From: Lacunisphaera sp.
GTDB lineage: Bacteria > Verrucomicrobiota > Verrucomicrobiia > Opitutales > Opitutaceae
Reading direction: 5' to 3'
Length of the DNA stretch: 59,018 nucleotides
Assembly: GCA_029945855.1 (NCBI GenBank)
Contig: JAQSDJ010000048.1
Location: 1 to 59,018, forward strand
In this document: positions 10,286 through 20,210 of the stretch, piece by piece
Position numbering within the stretch: position 1 is the stretch's first letter
Layout of the letters: each line of letters begins with the position of its first letter
Position numbers and translations under genes: made by a program
The notes under the pieces: model-generated
The model's database searches: none
What the model was told of the DNA's origin: nothing
The model's input: only the letters and a program-made list of their open reading frames with translations

Positions 10286-10420
10286 CGGCAAAATCTGCCT
10301 GCTCCGATCCCGCAGGCCGCAGCCGGGCCCGGATCCGGTCGGCCCGGCCACGGAGTTAATTATATCTCACTTCGCCCGAGCGGTTTGCAGCCCCACCCTC
10401 GCGGCTGGCACGAACCCTGA
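10286..10420 (+). promoter_or_regulatory. Candidate sigma54-type promoter with upstream palindrome for flgB operon
   Basis: CGGCAAAATCTGCCT palindrome at 10286-10300, GAGTTAATTAT 10353-10363, CGGTTTGCAG 10381-10390, TGGCACG at 10406-10412 with CTGA at the -12 position (10417-10420). Same layout as flhB and flgF promoters; -12 is non-canonical. Confidence 0.45.
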
Positions 10421-10435
10421 TTACAGGCCCGCATC

Positions 10436-10822
10436 ATGATCGACCCGTTGTTCCCCGCCGGCAATTACCAGATGGCGCTCAAGCTATTGGATGCGGCGGC
10501 TCTGCGGCAGGAGGCGATCGCGGCGAACATCGCCAATGCCGACACCCCGGGCTATCGCCGCCTCGATATCGCGCCGGACTTCGCCGAGCAGCTCAAGGCC
10601 CGCGTCACCAGCGGCGAGCTTTCCCGCACCGCCGACTCCCTCCAGCCCCGGCTCACCGAGGATGTCCACGCGCGCACCGTGCGCCCCGACGGCAACACCG
10701 TCGAGATCGAGCACGAGCTGCTCGTCATGAACCGCAACGCGGTGGAATACCAGTATCTCACCGAGCTCGTTTCCCGCAACATCAAGCAGCTCAAGCTGGC
10801 GATCTCCGGCCGCAACCTCTGA
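10436..10822 (+). CDS. flgB: Flagellar basal-body rod protein FlgB
   Basis: RQEAIAANIANADTPGYRRLDIAPDF; NTVEIEHELLVMNRNAVEYQYL. Confidence 0.93.
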   Translation: MIDPLFPAGNYQMALKLLDAAALRQEAIAANIANADTPGYRRLDIAPDFAEQLKARVTSGELSRTADSLQPRLTEDVHARTVRPDGNTVEIEHELLVMNRNAVEYQYLTELVSRNIKQLKLAISGRNL

Positions 10823-10836
10823 GCCTCCCCGCCCTC

Positions 10837-11250
10837 ATGAACCTCATCTCCGGCATCGACGTCACTTCGGGCGCCCTCGCGGCGCAAAAAATGCGGCTTG
10901 ATATTGTCGCGCAAAACATCGCCAACGCCCAAGCCACCCGCACCCCCGAGGGCGGCCCCTACAAGCGGCAGATCGTCTCCTTCGAGACCGAGCTGGTGAA
11001 ACGCGCCGGCGGCACCTCGCTCCCGACCGTCCATGTCGCCGGCATCACCGCCGACCGCACGCCCGGCGAACAGGTCTACAACCCCCAGCATCCCGACGCC
11101 GGCGCCGACGGGCTCGTCCAGATGCCCAACGTCAACCTTTCCTACGAGATGGTCGACCTCATCACGGCCTCCCGCTCCTACGAGGCCAACCTCTCCGTCG
11201 TGAAGAACGCCCGCAACCTCGCGCTGAAGGCCCTCGAGATCGGCAAGTAA
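10837..11250 (+). CDS. flgC: Flagellar basal-body rod protein FlgC
   Basis: LDIVAQNIANAQATRTPEGGPYKRQIVSFE; VNLSYEMVDLITASRSYEANLSVVKNARNLALKALEIGK. Confidence 0.95.
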   Translation: MNLISGIDVTSGALAAQKMRLDIVAQNIANAQATRTPEGGPYKRQIVSFETELVKRAGGTSLPTVHVAGITADRTPGEQVYNPQHPDAGADGLVQMPNVNLSYEMVDLITASRSYEANLSVVKNARNLALKALEIGK

Positions 11251-11277
11251 ACCTCCCGGCCCCCACCCCGCTTTCCC

Positions 11278-11622
11278 ATGTCGCCCATCGGTTCCGTCTA
11301 TCCCACCGCCAATGCCGCCACCCTCGGCCGGGTCGACGCTCCCCTGCCCAAGGGGCTGTCCGGCCTCCTCGCCCCCGGCCAGGCCGGGGCCACCCCGGGC
11401 CCGGAAGGTTTCGGCCGCATGCTCGACGGTCTCGTCGCCACCGTCGACGCCAAGCAGGACCAGGCGGCCGAGCTCACCCGCCAGGTGCTCCTCGGTGATT
11501 CGGACCAGATCCACCAGTCCGTCATCGCCATGCAGGAGGCCTCCGTCGCTTTCAGCCTGATGGTCGAGGTGCGCAACAAGCTCGTCGAATCCTATCAGGA
11601 ACTCATGCGCATGCAGGTATGA
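11278..11622 (+). CDS. fliE: Flagellar hook-basal body complex protein FliE
   Basis: Position plus DQIHQSVIAMQEASVAFSLMVEVRNKLVESYQELMRMQV. Confidence 0.93.
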   Translation: MSPIGSVYPTANAATLGRVDAPLPKGLSGLLAPGQAGATPGPEGFGRMLDGLVATVDAKQDQAAELTRQVLLGDSDQIHQSVIAMQEASVAFSLMVEVRNKLVESYQELMRMQV

Positions 11623-11650
11623 GCCCGCCGCCTGCCGCTGACCCCGTTTC

Positions 11651-13249
11651 ATGAAAAATTTCGCCTCATCCCTCGTCGCCCTCTGGACGCAGCTCGGTCT
11701 CAACCAGCGCGTGTCGCTGGTTGTCGCCACCGTCGCGGTCGTGGCCGGACTGGTCGCCGTCGTCCTCTGGTCGCACCGCCCCGACTACCAGCTGCTTTAC
11801 GCGCGCCTCGGCGACAAGGACTCCGCCGCCATCATCGGCTACCTGCAGACGCAAAACATCCCGCACCAGATCGCCGCCGGCGGCTCCGCCGTCCAGGTGC
11901 CCGCCGACCAGGTCTACAAGCTCCGCATGGACCTCGCGAGCAAGGGCCTGCCCGGGGGCGACGGCGTGGGCTTTGAGATCTTCGACAAGGGCCAGTTCGG
12001 CCTCTCCGACTTCGTGCAGCGCACCAACTACCTCCGCGCGCTGCAGGGCGAGCTCGCCCGCACCATCTCCCAGCTCGCCGGCGTCCGCGCCGCGCGCGTG
12101 ATGATCGTCCAGCCCGAGAACCGCCTCCTCCTCACCGACCAGGGCGTCAAGGCCACCGCCTCCGTCTTCGTCGACATGGGCGGCAGCCGGCTCGAGACCG
12201 ATCAGGTCAACGCCATCCGCCATCTCGTCGCCAACGCCGTGCAGGGCCTCGGCCCGGACCAGGTCGCCATCGTCGACAACCGCGGCCGCGTGCTGTCCGA
12301 GGAACTGAAGCAGGATCCCACCCTGGGCAGCGCCACCTCCCAGATGCGCTACAAGCAGCAGGTCGAGGATTACCTGGCCAAGAAGGTCGAGTCCATGCTC
12401 GCCACCGTGATCGGCCCCGGCAACGCCGTCGTGCGCGTCTCGGCCGAGATCGACACCGAGGCCACCACGCTGCAGTCCGAGAAATACGACCCCGAGGGCC
12501 AGGTCGTCCGCTCCCAGACCGCGACAGAGGACGTCACCAATTCCAGCGAGACCCGCAGCACCGGCGGCGCGACCGGGGTCAGCGCCAACGTGCCCGAAAA
12601 GGCCACCGGCGACTCGGCGGCCCCGCGCCCGGCCTCCGTCAGCGAGCAGAACCGCAAGAACCGCACCACCACCTACGAGATCAACCGGATCACGACCAAC
12701 ACCACGCGGGCGCCCGGCACGATCCGCAATGTCACCGCGTCCGTCCTCATCGCCCCCCGCTTCGCCGCCCCGCCGGCCGGCACCGCGCCCGGCACGCCGC
12801 CCGCCGCGCAGAAACGCACGCCGGAGGAGCTCAACGCCCTGCGGCAGGTCGTCGTCAACGCCCTCGGCCTCAAGCCCGCCGCCGGCCAGCCGCTCGAGGC
12901 CCTCGTCGCCCTCCAGGAAATGACCTTCGCCGCCGAGCCCGTCTCCGAGCAGGTCCAGGCCATCCAGCAGGAAAACCGCCTGCAGGGCTGGTTTGAGACC
13001 GCCCGCCAGTGGACCGCGCTCATCGCGGCCGGGGCTGTGCTCCTGATCTTCCTGCGCGTGCTCTCGAAACAGAAGCCCGAGCCCGTGCCGGTCGAGATCC
13101 TCGCCATGCCCGGCGACCTCGCCGCCCGCACCCTGCAGAACGGCAGCGCCGTCACCCCCGAGATGCTCAACCAGCTCATCCGCCAGAAACCCGCCAACAT
13201 CGGCACCGCCCTCCGTGACTGGGTCGGCGCCCCCGGCACCAAGAACTGA
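11651..13249 (+). CDS. fliF: Flagellar M-ring protein FliF
   Basis: LLYARLGDKDSAAIIGYLQTQNIPHQI; two TM ends; GRVLS/NRTTTYEINR pattern. Confidence 0.95.
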   Translation: MKNFASSLVALWTQLGLNQRVSLVVATVAVVAGLVAVVLWSHRPDYQLLYARLGDKDSAAIIGYLQTQNIPHQIAAGGSAVQVPADQVYKLRMDLASKGLPGGDGVGFEIFDKGQFGLSDFVQRTNYLRALQGELARTISQLAGVRAARVMIVQPENRLLLTDQGVKATASVFVDMGGSRLETDQVNAIRHLVANAVQGLGPDQVAIVDNRGRVLSEELKQDPTLGSATSQMRYKQQVEDYLAKKVESMLATVIGPGNAVVRVSAEIDTEATTLQSEKYDPEGQVVRSQTATEDVTNSSETRSTGGATGVSANVPEKATGDSAAPRPASVSEQNRKNRTTTYEINRITTNTTRAPGTIRNVTASVLIAPRFAAPPAGTAPGTPPAAQKRTPEELNALRQVVVNALGLKPAAGQPLEALVALQEMTFAAEPVSEQVQAIQQENRLQGWFETARQWTALIAAGAVLLIFLRVLSKQKPEPVPVEILAMPGDLAARTLQNGSAVTPEMLNQLIRQKPANIGTALRDWVGAPGTKN

Positions 13250-13257
13250 CCCACCCC

Positions 13258-14274
13258 ATGGCCGACATCGACTACGCCAAGCTCTCCCGCCAGCAGAAGC
13301 TCGCCATCTTTCTCATCTGCGTCGGGCCCGAGTCCGCCGCCGAGGTGCTGAAGCATTTCGACGACACCGAGATCGAGCAGCTCTGCCGCGAGATGTCCGG
13401 CTTCCCGGTTGTCACCGAGAGCGTGCAGAAGCTCGCCATGGAGGAGTTCTCCAGCGTCGTGGCCTCCAGCGTCAATTCCGCGCTCGGCGGCCTGCCCTAC
13501 GCGCAGCGCACCCTCGAGATCGCCAAGGGCGACTACAAGGCCTCCTCCATCATCGGCCGCGTCGGCCCCGTCGGCACCTCCGTCGATGTCATCAAGGACA
13601 TCTCCGAGATGGAGGGCCGCCAGATCTTCAACCTGATCAAGCACGAGCAGCCGCAGACCATCTCCTTCGTCCTCTCCTACCTCGATCCCGGCAAGGCCAG
13701 CGAAGTCTTCGCCCTGCTCAGCCCCGAACTGCGCGAGGAGGTCATCGAGCGCCTCGGCACCATCGAGTCCACCTCGCTCGAGCTCGTCGGCAAGATCGCG
13801 CGCTCGCTCGGCCGGCATTTCGACACCAAGGTCCGCCCCTCCTTCCACCACAGCGGCGGCGTCCGCGCGGTCGCCGGCCTGCTCAACCAGCTCGACAAGG
13901 ACATGTCGAAGACCCTCCTCGCCCGCATCGAGGAGCGCAACGCCACCCTTGGCGCGGCGATCCGCAAGAAGCTCTTCAGCTTCGAGGATCTCAGCCGCCT
14001 CGCCTCCGCCGACCTCCAGCGCGTGCTGCGCGAGGTCGACTCCTCCAACCTCGCCATCTCGATGAAGTCCGCCAGCGAGTCCCTCCGCGAAAAGATCTAC
14101 GCCGGCCTCTCCAAGCGCGCCGCCGAGAGCCTGCGCGAGGAAATCGAGCTCCTCGGGCCTGTCCGCCTCAAGGACGTCGAGGCCGCGCAGGACGTCATCA
14201 TCCAGACGGTTCGCAAGCTCGAGGAGGAGGGCCAGATCTCCCTCGATTCCGAACAGCAGGCCCTCGTGGCCTGA
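13258..14274 (+). CDS. fliG: Flagellar motor switch protein FliG
   Basis: LSRQQKLAIFLICVGPESAAEVLKHFDDTEIEQLCREM; EHEQPQTISFVLSYLDPGKASEV region. Confidence 0.95.
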   Translation: MADIDYAKLSRQQKLAIFLICVGPESAAEVLKHFDDTEIEQLCREMSGFPVVTESVQKLAMEEFSSVVASSVNSALGGLPYAQRTLEIAKGDYKASSIIGRVGPVGTSVDVIKDISEMEGRQIFNLIKHEQPQTISFVLSYLDPGKASEVFALLSPELREEVIERLGTIESTSLELVGKIARSLGRHFDTKVRPSFHHSGGVRAVAGLLNQLDKDMSKTLLARIEERNATLGAAIRKKLFSFEDLSRLASADLQRVLREVDSSNLAISMKSASESLREKIYAGLSKRAAESLREEIELLGPVRLKDVEAAQDVIIQTVRKLEEEGQISLDSEQQALVA

Positions 14275-14284
14275 CCCCGCCGCC

Positions 14285-14866
14285 ATGGCCTTCGCCCAGC
14301 TCATCGCCTTCCACCGCCCGCTCGCCGGCGCCGCGCTGCCCGGGGCGGCCGGGCGGACTCTCACCGAGACCGAGCTCGCGGCGAAACTCCAGGAAGCCTA
14401 CCGCGCGGGCGTCGACGCCGCCCGCGCCTCCGCCGACCAGCAGATGGTCGAGGCCCGCGCCGAGCTGGCCGAGCTCAGCGAGGGCGTCCTCCACAAGCTC
14501 GCCGCCCACGAGCCCGCGCTGCTGGCCCAGGTGCGCGATGCCCTGCCCAGCCTCGCCGTCGAGATCTCCAAGCGCCTGCTGGTGGGCTACGAGCCGCCGG
14601 CCGAGATGGTCGGGCATCTGTGCCGCGACGCCCTCGAACAGCTCTTCCCCGAGCGCGAGGGCCTCGAACTCTCCCTCTGCCCGCGCGACGCCACCCTGCT
14701 GGCCTCCCTCAATCCCGACTGGCTCACGCGTTATCCCGGCATCGTGGTCCGGCCCGACCCGGCGCTGGTGCCCGGCGACTGCCTCGTGCGCTCCCGCTTC
14801 GGCCTGACCGACGCCCGGCAGGCCACCAAGCTGGCCGCCCTCGCCCATTCCCTCACCGGCAGCTGA
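14285..14866 (+). CDS. fliH: FliH-like flagellar export ATPase regulator
   Basis: Position between fliG and fliI; LLAQVRDALPSLAVEISKRLL...RDALEQLFPEREGLELSLCPRD typical of FliH/HrpE. Confidence 0.8.
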   Translation: MAFAQLIAFHRPLAGAALPGAAGRTLTETELAAKLQEAYRAGVDAARASADQQMVEARAELAELSEGVLHKLAAHEPALLAQVRDALPSLAVEISKRLLVGYEPPAEMVGHLCRDALEQLFPEREGLELSLCPRDATLLASLNPDWLTRYPGIVVRPDPALVPGDCLVRSRFGLTDARQATKLAALAHSLTGS

Positions 14867-14871
14867 TCCCC

Positions 14872-16194
14872 ATGGTCTCCACCGTCGCCCCCCTCGTTGA
14901 CATCCTCCGCACCCAGGTGCGGCACGCCCCCGCGGTGCAGCGCGTCGGCGCCGTGATCGGGGTGACGGGGCTCATCATCGAGTCGGAGGGCCCCAACGTC
15001 GGGCTGGGCGAGCTGTGCAATGTCCGCTCGACGCGTTCCGATTTTTCCGTTCGCGCGGAGGTCGTCGGCTTCCGCGAGCACCGCGTGCTCCTCATGCCGC
15101 TGGGCGACACCTCCGGGCTGCACGTCGGCTGCGAGGTCGCCGCCGCGGCCCGGCCGCCGTTGCCGCGGCCCGGCCCCGAGCTGCTCGGCCGCGTGCTCGA
15201 CGCGCTCGGCCGCCCCTGCGACGGGAAGGGCCTGCTGCCCGTCGACCGCCTGGAGCGCAGCTCCGCCCCGCCGCACCCGCTGCGCCGCCAGCGCATCCGC
15301 GAGGCGCTCGCGACCGGCGTGCGCGCGCTCGACACCTTCATCCCCCTCGGCCGCGGCCAGCGCCTCGGCCTCTTCGCCGGCTCCGGCGTCGGCAAGTCCA
15401 CTCTCCTCGGCATGATCGCCCGCAGCTGCGCGGCGGACGTGATCGTCGTCGGCCTCGTGGGCGAGCGCGGCCGCGAGGTGCGCGAGTTCATCGAGAAGGA
15501 CCTGGGGCCCGAGGGCATGAAACGCTCGGTCGTGGTCGTCGCGACCTCGGACACGCCCGCCCCGCTGCGGCTGCGCGCCGCGTTCACCGCCACCGCCATC
15601 GCCGAGGCCTACCGGGACGAGGGCAAGAATGTCATGCTGCTGATGGACTCGGTCACCCGCTTCGCCATGGCGCAGCGCGAGATCGGCCTGGCCATCGGCG
15701 AGCCGCCCGCGACGCGGGGCTACACCCCCTCGGTCTTCGCCATGCTGCCGCGCCTGCTCGAGCGCTCCGGCGCCGGCGAGACCGGCGCCATCACCGCCCT
15801 CTACACCGTGCTGGTCGAGGGCGACGACATGAACGAGCCCGTGGCCGACGCCGTCCGCGGCATCCTCGACGGCCATCTCGTGCTCTCGCGCTCGCTCGCG
15901 CACTTCAACCACTATCCCGCCATCGACGTGCTTGAGAGCGTGAGCCGCCTGACCAACGACATCTGCAGCCCCCCGGAGGTCGCCGCCGCGGCGAAGGCCC
16001 GCGAGCACCTCGCGCTCTACCGGAAGAACGAGGACCTCGTCTCCATCGGCGCCTACCAGAAGGGCGCCAACCCCGCCCTCGACCGGGCGGTCGCGCTGCA
16101 GGAACCGCTTCGCCAGTTTCTCCGCCAGGGGGTGCACGAGCAGACCCCCCGGCCGGAGAGTTTTTCCCTGCTCGGCAAAATCCTCGCGCCATGA
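14872..16194 (+). CDS. fliI: Flagellum-specific ATP synthase FliI
   Basis: Walker A LFAGSGVGKSTLLGMIAR; VVGLVGERGREVREFIEKDLG; MLLMDSVTRFAMAQREIGLAIGEPPATRGYTPSVFAMLPRLLERSG. Confidence 0.96.
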   Translation: MVSTVAPLVDILRTQVRHAPAVQRVGAVIGVTGLIIESEGPNVGLGELCNVRSTRSDFSVRAEVVGFREHRVLLMPLGDTSGLHVGCEVAAAARPPLPRPGPELLGRVLDALGRPCDGKGLLPVDRLERSSAPPHPLRRQRIREALATGVRALDTFIPLGRGQRLGLFAGSGVGKSTLLGMIARSCAADVIVVGLVGERGREVREFIEKDLGPEGMKRSVVVVATSDTPAPLRLRAAFTATAIAEAYRDEGKNVMLLMDSVTRFAMAQREIGLAIGEPPATRGYTPSVFAMLPRLLERSGAGETGAITALYTVLVEGDDMNEPVADAVRGILDGHLVLSRSLAHFNHYPAIDVLESVSRLTNDICSPPEVAAAAKAREHLALYRKNEDLVSIGAYQKGANPALDRAVALQEPLRQFLRQGVHEQTPRPESFSLLGKILAP

Positions 16195-16646
16195 AACGTT
16201 TCTCCTTCTCCCTCCGTTCGGTGGCCGTGCTCCGGGGCCACCGCGAACAGCTCGCCCGCGACGTCTTCGCCGCCTCCGTCCACGCCTACGTCCAGGCCGA
16301 GGAACACCTCGCCCTCGTCCGCGCCCAGATCGCCGACCTCGGGCGGGTGCTGGCCGCCGGCCGCAGCGGGACCTTCCTCGCCGCCGACGCCGCCGCCCTC
16401 TTCCGCGTCTACCGCTCCGTCAGCGCCGCCGAGATGACCTCCGAGCGCGACGTCATCGAGAAGCGCGACGTGATGAAGCGGCGCCGCGCCGAATACCTCG
16501 AGGCCAACCGCCAGCTCAAGATCGTCCGCCAGCTCGAGGACAAGGCCCGCGCCCGCCATCGGGCCGAGACCCTGCGCCACGAACAGGCCGAGCTCGATGA
16601 TTTCGCCGGCTTCCGGGCCGCCCGCCCCTCCCTCCTTCCGTCATGA
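16191..16646 (+). CDS. fliJ: FliJ-like flagellar export protein
   Basis: Starts with FSFSLRSVAVLRGHREQLARD; coiled coil; overlaps fliI stop by 4 nt. Confidence 0.75.
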   Translation: MKRFSFSLRSVAVLRGHREQLARDVFAASVHAYVQAEEHLALVRAQIADLGRVLAAGRSGTFLAADAAALFRVYRSVSAAEMTSERDVIEKRDVMKRRRAEYLEANRQLKIVRQLEDKARARHRAETLRHEQAELDDFAGFRAARPSLLPS

Positions 16647-17257
16647 GCAAGCTCCTGCTGCAACCTCCCCTCGTCCTCGCGCTCGCGCTGTTGTCCAGCC
16701 TGGCCGCCGGCTTCGTGCCGCTCTGGCGCGCCGGCGACGCCCTCGTCGCCCGGGCGCTCGCCACGCGCCCCACGGCCGCCAAGGTGCAGAAGGCGCAGGG
16801 CTGGGATTTCTGGACCATCGAGATCGACAACCTCGCCGCCGAGCTGAAGGACGAGAAGGCCCGTGTGGCCAAGCAGGCCGAGCAGCTCGACCTGCGCGCC
16901 GCCCGCATCGCCGCCGAGTCGCAGGAACTCGAGGCCCTCCGCGGCAATGTCGAGGCCATGCGCCGGGAAATCGGCGAGAAGGTCATCGAGATCACCGCCG
17001 ACGAGGCCAGGAACCTCCGCGCCCTCTCCCAGACCTACGCCAACCTCTCCCCCCGGGCCGCCGTCGCCATCATCCGCGAACTCGACGACGCCACGACGGT
17101 GAAGATCCTTTCGCTGATGAAGGCCGACACGATCGGGCCCATCTTCGAGGAGATGAGCAAGACCGCCACGCCCGACGGCACGCTGGCGCGCCGCGCCGCG
17201 CTGCTTTCCGAAAAACTCCGCCTGATGAAGGCCGCCAAGGCCGCCCCCGCTTCCTGA
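16643..17257 (+). CDS. MotE-like periplasmic chaperone (MgtE-N domain)
   Basis: N-terminal TM, coiled coil, then LSPRAAVAIIRELDDATTVKILSLMKADTIGPIFEEMSK typical of MotE family; between fliJ and fliK. Confidence 0.7.
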   Translation: MSKLLLQPPLVLALALLSSLAAGFVPLWRAGDALVARALATRPTAAKVQKAQGWDFWTIEIDNLAAELKDEKARVAKQAEQLDLRAARIAAESQELEALRGNVEAMRREIGEKVIEITADEARNLRALSQTYANLSPRAAVAIIRELDDATTVKILSLMKADTIGPIFEEMSKTATPDGTLARRAALLSEKLRLMKAAKAAPAS

Positions 17258-17301
17258 CCCGATTCTCTCCGGCGCACAGGGAGGTCGCGCCGTTACGTTC
17301 C

Positions 17302-18810
17302 ATGGATGGACGCCGGCATGACCCTTCCATCCCCTCCACCCCCTCCCTCGCCCCCGGCAACGAAGCCGCGGGCCTCGACGCCCTGGCCGCGGCGTGCGCC
17401 GCATTCACCGGCACCCCCGCCGGTCCCGGGTTCCCGGCCGTGCCGCCCAACGGCGCGACCAGCGAACCGGCCCCGGACTTTGCCCAGCTGATGATGCCGC
17501 GCGTGACACCGGCCGGCGACGCGACCCTTTTGCCGACCGCGGTGCCGCCGCCCGCCGGCCAGATCGCCCCCGGTTCCGCGACCCGCCTGAAACTGGCCGC
17601 CGCCACTCCAAGCGGGGCCGACCCGCTCACCCGCGAGCAGCTGGAAGCCGCCGCGGCCATGCTGGCCCCGGCCACCCCGATGACGACCCTACCGCCCCCC
17701 GCGGCCGAGCCCACCTTGTCACCCGCGAGCGCCGCGATTGCCCCCGTGGCCACCCCCCACGCCGCCGACCCCAACCCCCCCCGCCCCCCCACCCCCGCCG
17801 CCCCCCCCCCCGCCGCCGCCCTGCGCGCCACCACCACCGGCATCGGCCCCAGCCTCACCGTGTCGGACCCGCCGGCCGCGACTCCCTTGCCGGCAGCCAG
17901 CCCGACCACTTTCGCCGGAGAAATCCCGGCCTCGCCGGCCGGCAACATGGCCGGCCAGGAGTTCAATTCCCCCGATGATACGGCGGCATTGCCGGCGGCC
18001 GCCGCGACCGCCCCGGTGGTGCTCCCGCAACCGGACCTGTCTCCAACGGACGGAGCCAGGATCTCCGGGGTGGCAAAAAATGCCGCCTCGCCGGTCCTGC
18101 TCGCGAATCCCGCAACGGAAACGAACTCTTCCACCATTAAAAAGATTCTAAGTGTTGAGGATGCGGATGATGCAGAGCCACAGGCGAATGTTGGCATCAC
18201 CGTTGCTAAACCGGATCCCGTTATGGCCACCCACCTTCCCGAACGCCCGACCGTCGCCGACCTGGTCGTGCAGTCCTTCGTTCCGGGAAACCGTCCCGAG
18301 GCCTCCGCGCCGCTGGCGGACATCCGCGAACACCGTCCCGCCGTGATCGCCCAGCGCGCCGTCGAGGCCGTGGTGCAGGTGGTCGAGACCCAGGCCGCCG
18401 CCCGCCTGCAACCGGCACCGGGCGTGCAGTTGCACCTGAAACTCGGCGGCGAAGACATCGCCATCCGCGTCGAACTGCGCGAAGGCAACGTGCACACACA
18501 GTTCCGCACCGATTCCAACGAGGTCCGCCAGGCCATCGCGCACGAATGGAGCATCCTGCGGGCCGAGTCGCCCGAACGCACCCTCCGTTATCTGGAGCCG
18601 GAATTTTCCGCCGACCGCCCCGCTTCCAGCCCGGGCAGCGACGGCCGGCAGGGCGCCGCCTCGCACCAGCAGTCCCGTGCCCCCCAGCCCGACATCTTTG
18701 GTGCCATCGGCCGGTCCTATCCCTACCACCGGACGGAAGCCGATTCGCCCGTGCGGGAGATCGCCGCCCGCTTGCTGCCCACCTCCGTCCATCTTTCCGC
18801 CCTCGCCTGA
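17302..18810 (+). CDS. fliK: Flagellar hook-length control protein FliK
   Basis: Pro/Ala-rich N-terminal region and C-terminal QLHLKLGGEDIAIRVELREGNVHTQFRTDSNEVRQAIAHEWSIL (Flg_hook domain). Confidence 0.8.
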   Translation: MDGRRHDPSIPSTPSLAPGNEAAGLDALAAACAAFTGTPAGPGFPAVPPNGATSEPAPDFAQLMMPRVTPAGDATLLPTAVPPPAGQIAPGSATRLKLAAATPSGADPLTREQLEAAAAMLAPATPMTTLPPPAAEPTLSPASAAIAPVATPHAADPNPPRPPTPAAPPPAAALRATTTGIGPSLTVSDPPAATPLPAASPTTFAGEIPASPAGNMAGQEFNSPDDTAALPAAAATAPVVLPQPDLSPTDGARISGVAKNAASPVLLANPATETNSSTIKKILSVEDADDAEPQANVGITVAKPDPVMATHLPERPTVADLVVQSFVPGNRPEASAPLADIREHRPAVIAQRAVEAVVQVVETQAAARLQPAPGVQLHLKLGGEDIAIRVELREGNVHTQFRTDSNEVRQAIAHEWSILRAESPERTLRYLEPEFSADRPASSPGSDGRQGAASHQQSRAPQPDIFGAIGRSYPYHRTEADSPVREIAARLLPTSVHLSALA

Positions 18811-18821
18811 CCCTTTTCCCC

Positions 18822-19295
18822 ATGCCCGTCACCAGCGTCACTTCCGCCCCGACCACCTCGTTCACCGACATCGCCTCGGCCTCGTCCGGCGCCGTCCGCA
18901 CGGCCAAGAAGGCGCTCGGCCAGGAGGACTTCCTGAAGCTGCTCGCCACGCAGTTCCAGGCGCAGGACCCGATGAAGCCGATGGAGGACACGGCCTTCAT
19001 CGCGCAGATGGCGCAGTTCTCCTCGCTCGAGCAAAGCAGCGCGATGAGCAAGGACATCGCCCTCCTTCGCGCCGACCAGACCCTGCTCACGGCCAACAGC
19101 TACATCGGCCGCAACGTCACCGTCGAGGACGCGAAGGGCGATCCTGTCACCGGCCTCGTCACCGGCCTCGACAACGATCCCGTGGACGGCGTCACGCTGA
19201 CCATCGACGGCATCTCCTACCCCCTGGCCTCCGTGCGGCGCATCGAGTCCGCCGGCACCCTCTTCCCCGACCCGGCCACGCTGCCGGCCGCCTGA
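18822..19295 (+). CDS. flgD: Flagellar hook assembly protein FlgD
   Basis: LGQEDFLKLLATQFQAQDPMKPMEDTAFIAQMAQFSSLEQ; N-terminal FlgD hallmark. Confidence 0.95.
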   Translation: MPVTSVTSAPTTSFTDIASASSGAVRTAKKALGQEDFLKLLATQFQAQDPMKPMEDTAFIAQMAQFSSLEQSSAMSKDIALLRADQTLLTANSYIGRNVTVEDAKGDPVTGLVTGLDNDPVDGVTLTIDGISYPLASVRRIESAGTLFPDPATLPAA

Positions 19296-19325
19296 TCCCC
19301 CTATCCCTCAACCCATCCAAACAAC

Positions 19326-20198
19326 ATGGCACTCATCGGCACTCTCACCTCCGGCGTCTCGGCGCTGCGCACCTTCGGCAAGGGCCTGGAGGTCATCGGC
19401 AACAACATCGCCAACATCAACACCACCGGCTACAAGAGCTCCAACGCGAGCTTTGCCGAGAGCTTCAGCAACACGCTGCGCGGCTCCGCCCCCTCGGACG
19501 GCACCGCCTCCAGCCAGTCCAGCATGCAGGTGGGCACCGGCGTGCAGCTCGCCGGCATCAACACGAACTTCTCCCAGGGCGCCCTCACCAGCACGGGCAA
19601 CGTCACCGACCTCGGCATCTCCGGCGGCGGGTTCTTTATCGTCAAGGAGGCCACCAGCGGCATCCAATTCGCCAGCCGCGACGGCACCTTCCGGCTCGAC
19701 GACCAGGGCTTCCTCATCACCCAGGGCGGCCTGCGCGTGCAGGGCCTCACCGGCGGCAGCAGCGGCATCCCGCCGTCGGCCGTCGGCGACATCCAGATCG
19801 GCCAGGCGCTTCCCGTCGGGGCCGAGCTCCAGTCCATCAGCTTCGACAAGGGCGGCAACCTGATCGAGTTCTATTCCGACGGCACGTCGGCCACGACCAA
19901 CCGCATCCAGCTCCAGAATTTCAGCGACACCTCCGTGCTCCTGCGCGAGGGCAGCAACCTCTACTCCGCGCTCGGCGCCGCCGGCCCGATCGGCGGCGGC
20001 ATCCTCGCCGGCAGCAACGACCCGAACAGCAGCGGCCTCGGCGCCATCCAGTCCGGCGTCCTCGAGCAGTCCAACGTCGACCTGACCGCCCAGTTTTCCG
20101 AGCTCATCACCACCCAGCGCAGTTTCCAGGCCGGCTCCCGGCTCATCACGGTCTCGGACAGCATCCTCGAGGACGTGGTCAACCTGAAGCGCAGCTAA
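19326..20198 (+). CDS. flgE: Flagellar hook protein FlgE (short form)
   Basis: VIGNNIANINTTGYKSSNASFAESFSNTL; LEQSNVDLTAQFSELITTQRSFQAGSRLITVSDSILEDVVNLKRS; follows flgD. Confidence 0.88.
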   Translation: MALIGTLTSGVSALRTFGKGLEVIGNNIANINTTGYKSSNASFAESFSNTLRGSAPSDGTASSQSSMQVGTGVQLAGINTNFSQGALTSTGNVTDLGISGGGFFIVKEATSGIQFASRDGTFRLDDQGFLITQGGLRVQGLTGGSSGIPPSAVGDIQIGQALPVGAELQSISFDKGGNLIEFYSDGTSATTNRIQLQNFSDTSVLLREGSNLYSALGAAGPIGGGILAGSNDPNSSGLGAIQSGVLEQSNVDLTAQFSELITTQRSFQAGSRLITVSDSILEDVVNLKRS

Positions 20199-20210
20199 CC
20201 CTTCCCTGCC

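Noticed and set aside
16597-17301. N-terminal extension of the fliK frame
   Set aside because: Overlaps the well-supported motE-like gene in another frame; composition Arg/Pro-rich and typical of a wrong frame.
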